Made by a program: the position numbers and the translations under genes
The notes under the pieces: generated by a model
Database searches by the model: none
Seen by the model: only the letters and a program-made list of their open reading frames with translations
What the model was told of the DNA's origin: nothing
Part shown: piece by piece, positions 60,435 to 64,000 of the stretch
Position numbering within the stretch: position 1 is the stretch's first letter
Layout of the letters: each line of letters begins with the position of its first letter
Assembly: GCF_000739775.1 (NCBI RefSeq)
Contig: NZ_BBJH01000047.1
Location: 1-64,000 of the forward strand
Direction of reading: 5' to 3'
Source: Paraburkholderia heleia NBRC 101817
GTDB taxonomy: Bacteria; Pseudomonadota; Gammaproteobacteria; Burkholderiales; Burkholderiaceae
DNA: 64,000 nucleotides

Positions 60435-61523
60435 TCAATGCGCGTGCCGATGGTGCACGTCGGGGTAGTGCGCGTGGCTATGCGTGATCGGCGCGTGACG
60501 GTGCGCATGCGTGTGCGGCTCCGAGCCGTCCCACGCGAATTCGTGCTCGTGCTGATGGTGTTCGTCGTGCCGGTGCGCGTGGGTGTGTTCGAGCGGCTCA
60601 TGCGTGTGCGTGTGGTCATGCCGCTCGCGCACGTGCAGCCAGACGCCGAACGCCATCAGCGCGAGCGCGAGCCAGAAAGCGAGCGCCGGGCGCTCCGGCC
60701 ACAGCAGCAGGGAAAGCGCCACGCCGAAGAGCGGCGCCACGGAGAAGTAGGCCCCGGTGCGCGCCGTGCCGAGATGGCGCAGCGAGATGACGAAGAGCAC
60801 GAGGCTCACGCCGTAACCCGCGAAGCCCACGGCCATGGCCCCGCTGACCGCCTGCCAGGCGGGCCAGTGCGCGCCGGCGGCAAGAGCGATGCCGATATTC
60901 ACCGGGCCGGCCACGAGCCCCTTGGTGCAGGCTACGACCATTGCGTCGTTGGTCGAGACCTTGCGTGTGAGATTGTTGTCGATGGCCCAGCACAGGCATG
61001 CGAGCGCGACGAGCAGCGCGCCGGGCGCGATGCCGGACACCGCGCCGGCATGTGCGCCTGGCCACGAGAGCAGCACGCCGCCCGCCACGATCGCCAGCAT
61101 GCCTAGCGCGATTTGCGCATCGAAGTTTTCGCGAAAGCAGACCCAGGCAATGAGCGCTGTCAGCACGCCTTCGAGGTTCAGCAGCAGTGCGCTTGTGGCG
61201 GCGGGCGTGGTGTTCAGACCGAGCATGAGCAGGGCGGGCGCCGCCACGCCGCCCGCGGCGATCGCCCCGGCAAGCCATGGCAGTTCGGCGAGGCGCCGCG
61301 GGTCGTGTGCGCTTTCTTGTGCGGCGGCAGGGTTGCGGCGGCGCGCCGGGAGGCGGCGTAACACCAGTACGGCCGCGAGCCCCATGCCGCTGCCGAGATA
61401 GAAAAGGCCGGCGAGCATGAACGGCGACACGCTGCCGAGCAGCGCCTTGGCCAGCGGTGTGGTGATGCCGAAGAGGGCAGCCGCGAGCAGCGCCGTGAAG
61501 ATGGTATGCCGATGGGACTTCAT
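60435..61523 (-). CDS. DMT-family (EamA) transporter with His-rich tail
   Basis: 362 residues from 61523. Two EamA repeats of five helices each (FTALLAAALFGITTPLAKALLGSVSPFMLAGLFYLGSG; GIAPGALLVALACLCWAIDNNLTRKVS; GYGVSLVLFVISLRHLGTARTGAYFSVAPLFG). The last ~60 residues are a cytoplasmic or periplasmic tail with about 20 histidines, many in HTH, HAH and HHQHEHE patterns. That tail suggests binding of Ni, Co or Zn and so a metal-related exporter, or metal-gated export. The start could also be 61541. Confidence 0.88.
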   Translation of the reverse strand: MKSHRHTIFTALLAAALFGITTPLAKALLGSVSPFMLAGLFYLGSGMGLAAVLVLRRLPARRRNPAAAQESAHDPRRLAELPWLAGAIAAGGVAAPALLMLGLNTTPAATSALLLNLEGVLTALIAWVCFRENFDAQIALGMLAIVAGGVLLSWPGAHAGAVSGIAPGALLVALACLCWAIDNNLTRKVSTNDAMVVACTKGLVAGPVNIGIALAAGAHWPAWQAVSGAMAVGFAGYGVSLVLFVISLRHLGTARTGAYFSVAPLFGVALSLLLWPERPALAFWLALALMAFGVWLHVRERHDHTHTHEPLEHTHAHRHDEHHQHEHEFAWDGSEPHTHAHRHAPITHSHAHYPDVHHRHAH

Positions 61524-62027
61524 CGCAGGCTCGATGTGCAAAGAGGGCTAAAAAAGCGTAGAAGAACCACGGCGGGCACGCAAGCGGGCCGCGCGCCGGC
61601 CATGGTCCGGGAACCATAAATCTTTAACTTGGGGTGGGAAATACCGTAAAAAGCTTTGTCGCTATGGCAACGGGGAATGTTGTGTCTGCCATCCCTCCGG
61701 CAGAGTTCGATTATGCGCCTGACCGCGTTTGCTGCGTGGGTGGGAAGCCGGGGCGCAATCAGCAGGCAAAACGACGCGCACAGCCCATTCCGAACGGCCG
61801 ATCGATGGGCAAAGCGGCAATGCGAATGCATGGTAGCCGGTGTTGGCGAGAGACAGCTCACGGCCGTGATGGAATGGACACCGCCCTATCTTCGGGGACG
61901 TGGGCATGATTGAGGGCCTCCTGAACCGAACGGCATCACTGTGCCAAAGTGGAGTTGCGACACAACCACTTGAGGAACGGAGGCCCGCAATGCTTGCAGT
62001 GTCGCGGCGTATGATCGCCAATGCCGG
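61524..62027. other. Intergenic region, nothing recognised
   Basis: About 500 bases between the DMT transporter and tssE, both on the minus strand. Open frames are short and without family features; no terminator is clear. Confidence 0.45.
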
Positions 62028-62459
62028 TTATCGGGTCTGGTCGCGATTCACGAGACGCTTGACGTGCATGCGGCCCGGCGGCTCGAAATGCGTTCCGAAA
62101 CACACCAGCCCGGCCTTTCTGAGATGGCAGATCATGATGAAGCTCACGAGCAGGCCTGGATCCGGTTTGTCGTCAATCTCGATCTCGACCGCACGCAGGC
62201 GCGGCTCGAATTTGAGCAGCGTGCTCTCCATCTGGCCGCGCAGATCGTGAACGGAAGCGGGTAGATTCCGGTATATCCCGGTGAGGTCGGGCAGCCCATA
62301 GTCCGGGACGTGCTTGAGCGCGCCTGCGCGCGTGTTGAGGATGCGCCGGATGTTGGCCTGAACGCTCAGGATTTCCAGTGTCCTGTCGTCGTGGTTCCCG
62401 AGCGGCTCACCGTCAATCTGGCCGAGCAGCATGTCGTAAAGGGAGGGTCCTGCGGGCAT
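62028..62459 (-). CDS. tssE: Type VI secretion baseplate protein TssE
   Basis: 143 residues from 62459 (MPAGPSLYDMLLGQIDGE). A gp25-like lysozyme-related fold: VQANIRRILNTRAGALKHVPDYGLPDLTGIYRNLP, the conserved early-baseplate block, then LRGQMESTLLKFEPRLRAVEIEID. TssE is a wedge part of the T6SS baseplate. It follows tssH by 13 bases on the same strand. Confidence 0.93.
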   Translation of the reverse strand: MPAGPSLYDMLLGQIDGEPLGNHDDRTLEILSVQANIRRILNTRAGALKHVPDYGLPDLTGIYRNLPASVHDLRGQMESTLLKFEPRLRAVEIEIDDKPDPGLLVSFIMICHLRKAGLVCFGTHFEPPGRMHVKRLVNRDQTR

Positions 62460-62472
62460 GTCGATCCCTCCT

Positions 62473-64000
62473 TCAGTCAACCGACAACTCAAGAGCCGGT
62501 ACTTCCGCACCAGTGTCACCCCGTTCGATAAAGTCGATTGTGAGATTGCCGTCAGGCGAGCTGGACAAGGCGATCTTTTCGGGCGCAGCACCGCTTGCCA
62601 TGCGTGTGAGCAGCTCACGCGAGACCGCGGGAAGGATGCGCTGGTTGAGGAACGCGTCCACATTGCGCGCGCCGGATTCGCGCGCGAGGCACAGTTCGGC
62701 CATCGCCCCGATGAGTGATTCGTCGCAGACCAGTTCGACGTCGTGCTGCCGGCGCAGGCGCTCAGTGACCTTTCCGAGCTTCAGGCGCACGATGTCAGCG
62801 AGAGCGGCCACGTCGAGCGGCCGGTACACCAGCGTCTGGAAACGCGCGAGGAGAGCGGGCTGGAAATGCGCCACGAGTTGCGGATGGATCGCCTCGAGGA
62901 GTGCTGCCTGCGCGATCGTCGCGTTGTCCGTCGTGGCGTCGTCGATCTGGGCACTGCCGAGATTGGACGTCATCAGGATCACGCAGTTGCGGAAGTCGAT
63001 CTCACGACCTTCGCCATCGCGCATCGCGCCCCGATCGAACACCTGGTAAAAGATATCCAGTACATCGCGATGGGCCTTTTCGATCTCATCGAGCAGGATG
63101 ACGCTGTACGGGCGCTGACGCACCGCCTCGGTCAGGATGCCGCCGCGACCGTAGCCAACGTAACCCGGCGGAGAACCCTTGAGTTGCGACACCGTGTGCG
63201 ACTCCTGATACTCCGACATGTTGATCGTGGTGAGTGCCGCCTCGCCTCCGAAGAGCTGATCGGCCAGCGCCAGTGCGGTCTCTGTTTTCCCGACGCCGGA
63301 GGGGCCCGCGAGCAGGAATACGCCGAGCGGCGCGTGCTCGTTCTTCAGCCCTGCCTTCGCGGTGCGCAGGCTTTCCGCGAGTATGGAGAGCGCGTCGTCC
63401 TGCGCGACCACGCGCTTCGCGAGCTGTGCCTCGAGGGTGAGCAGGCCCTGCAGTTCGTCTTCGAGGAGGTTGCCCACCGGCACGCCAGTCCATTCAGCGA
63501 CCACGCGCGCGATCGCCTGGGCGTCCACATCCGCAAAGATCAGGGGCGTCTTGCCCTGTGCGTGCGCGAGCGCTTCACGTGTCCTCGCCAGTGCGGTCTC
63601 ATTGCCGGCCGCGTTGACCGTCGAGGCAACGCGTTGTTCGAGCAGGGCGTGGACGAGGCCGAGTTCCTGTCCGTATCGGTGCTGCAGTGTCTCCATCTTC
63701 GCCTGCGCGCCGGTGAGCGCGGTATCGAGCGCGGCACGACGCGCCTGTACGCCTTCGATGCCGGCGCGGGCGTCGTCTTCAACCGTCGTGAGTTCCAGTT
63801 CAATCGCCGAGACTGCGGCGCGAGCGCGCTGCAGTTCCGCTGGAGGGGATTCGAGGCCCATGCGCACGCGCGCGGCTGCCGTGTCGATCAGGTCGACGGC
63901 CTTGTCGGGTAGTTGTCGCGCGGGAATGTAGCGGCGCGAGAGCTTCACCGCCGCGACCAGTGCCTCGTCACGGATGTGGACGTTGTGGTACTTCGCGTAG
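62473..64000 (-). CDS. clpV: Type VI secretion ATPase TssH/ClpV, 3' part
   Basis: The gene continues past the window end; about 509 C-terminal residues are visible. After YAKYHNVHIRDEALVAAVKLSRRYIPARQLPDKAVDLID (end of the first AAA module) comes the coiled-coil middle domain, then the second AAA+ module with Walker A GPSGVGKTETALALAD, the pore-loop region GSPPGYVGYGRGG, Walker B VILLDEIEKAHRDV and sensor motif MTSNLGS, and the ClpB-type D2-small domain. ClpV disassembles the contracted TssB/TssC sheath in the cytosol. tssE next to it confirms a T6SS cluster extending beyond the window. Confidence 0.95.
   Translation of the reverse strand, partial: YAKYHNVHIRDEALVAAVKLSRRYIPARQLPDKAVDLIDTAAARVRMGLESPPAELQRARAAVSAIELELTTVEDDARAGIEGVQARRAALDTALTGAQAKMETLQHRYGQELGLVHALLEQRVASTVNAAGNETALARTREALAHAQGKTPLIFADVDAQAIARVVAEWTGVPVGNLLEDELQGLLTLEAQLAKRVVAQDDALSILAESLRTAKAGLKNEHAPLGVFLLAGPSGVGKTETALALADQLFGGEAALTTINMSEYQESHTVSQLKGSPPGYVGYGRGGILTEAVRQRPYSVILLDEIEKAHRDVLDIFYQVFDRGAMRDGEGREIDFRNCVILMTSNLGSAQIDDATTDNATIAQAALLEAIHPQLVAHFQPALLARFQTLVYRPLDVAALADIVRLKLGKVTERLRRQHDVELVCDESLIGAMAELCLARESGARNVDAFLNQRILPAVSRELLTRMASGAAPEKIALSSSPDGNLTIDFIERGDTGAEVPALELSVD

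Noticed and set aside
62743..63912. 389-codon plus-strand frame over clpV
   Set aside because: Antisense to Walker motifs of clpV; no independent support.
1..64000. CRISPR arrays, tRNA or rRNA genes, replication origins, toxin-antitoxin pairs
   Set aside because: No regularly spaced repeats, cloverleaf-like segments, rRNA stretches, DnaA-box clusters or two-gene toxin modules were recognised by reading.

Overview
The window is about 64 kb of GC-rich DNA from a beta-proteobacterium of the Burkholderia/Paraburkholderia group. The signs are an OmpC-type Burkholderia porin, DUF4148 and DUF3562 small proteins, a SHP/diheme cytochrome/cytochrome b set, an NsrR-type site at nnrS, and many catabolic, two-component and efflux genes. 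No rRNA, tRNA, CRISPR or replication origin was seen. The mix of catabolic cassettes, decayed genes and an IS remnant suggests a secondary chromosome, megaplasmid or accessory region; that is inference.

Layout. 0-4 kb: an ArsO-like flavoprotein monooxygenase, a SYLF lipoprotein, a GNAT acetyltransferase and an unknown small protein, among degenerate dispersed repeats. 4-9.5 kb: an aromatic-acid degradation cassette (IclR regulator, VOC/extradiol-dioxygenase-like protein, FAH-family hydrolase, MhpA-type hydroxylase, MHS-family permease). 9.5-10.5 kb: a truncated IS3-family element that has broken a neighbouring gene. 10.5-18.3 kb: DUF3562 protein, porin, a small secreted protein coupled to a P-type ATPase, the SHP/DHC/cytochrome b operon with a broken response regulator after it, and a periplasmic protein. 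18.8-20.3 kb: an acetyl-CoA hydrolase/CoA-transferase.

20.3-38.3 kb is a long minus-strand block. From 38.3 downwards it holds an OmpR/kinase pair, an unknown membrane protein, a PotE-like permease fused to a periplasmic solute-binding domain, a tandem-PAS kinase, a CheY-like regulator, a REC-PAS-kinase, an arginine:ornithine antiporter (ArcD) followed by only the first ~50 residues of arginine deiminase, and then a four-gene efflux system (HlyD adaptor, fused double-ATPase/permease, permease, NodT-type outer-membrane factor). TTGAY-N4-RTCAA-like sites at 10.59, 12.84, 28.50 and 36.17 kb suggest FNR/ANR-type oxygen control of several of these genes. The content resembles in spirit the low-oxygen-activated locus known in Burkholderia cenocepacia, but equivalence is not shown.

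38.4-50.5 kb is a mixed housekeeping/stress region: DUF4148 lipoprotein, YbaK-type deacylase, ArnT-like glycosyltransferase, response regulator, YflT-like stress protein, SpoIIAA-like protein, two SDRs divergent from an AraC regulator, a carboxymuconolactone-decarboxylase-like protein, an aldo/keto reductase and NnrS. 50.5-56.6 kb is a catabolic cassette: a GntR regulator with twin operators, gamma-glutamyltransferase-like hydrolase, two MFS permeases and a GAF protein. 56.7-61.5 kb carries small conserved proteins, a TetR gene interrupted by an amber codon, a candidate small RNA with its own promoter and terminator, and a DMT exporter with a histidine-rich tail. From 62.0 kb to the end the window enters a type VI secretion cluster (tssE and the 3' part of tssH/clpV).

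The most unusual items are the permease/solute-binding fusion with its membrane-protein neighbour and three sensor modules (28.6-36.2 kb), the candidate small RNA at 59.1 kb, and the arc operon cut off inside arcA and joined to an efflux operon.
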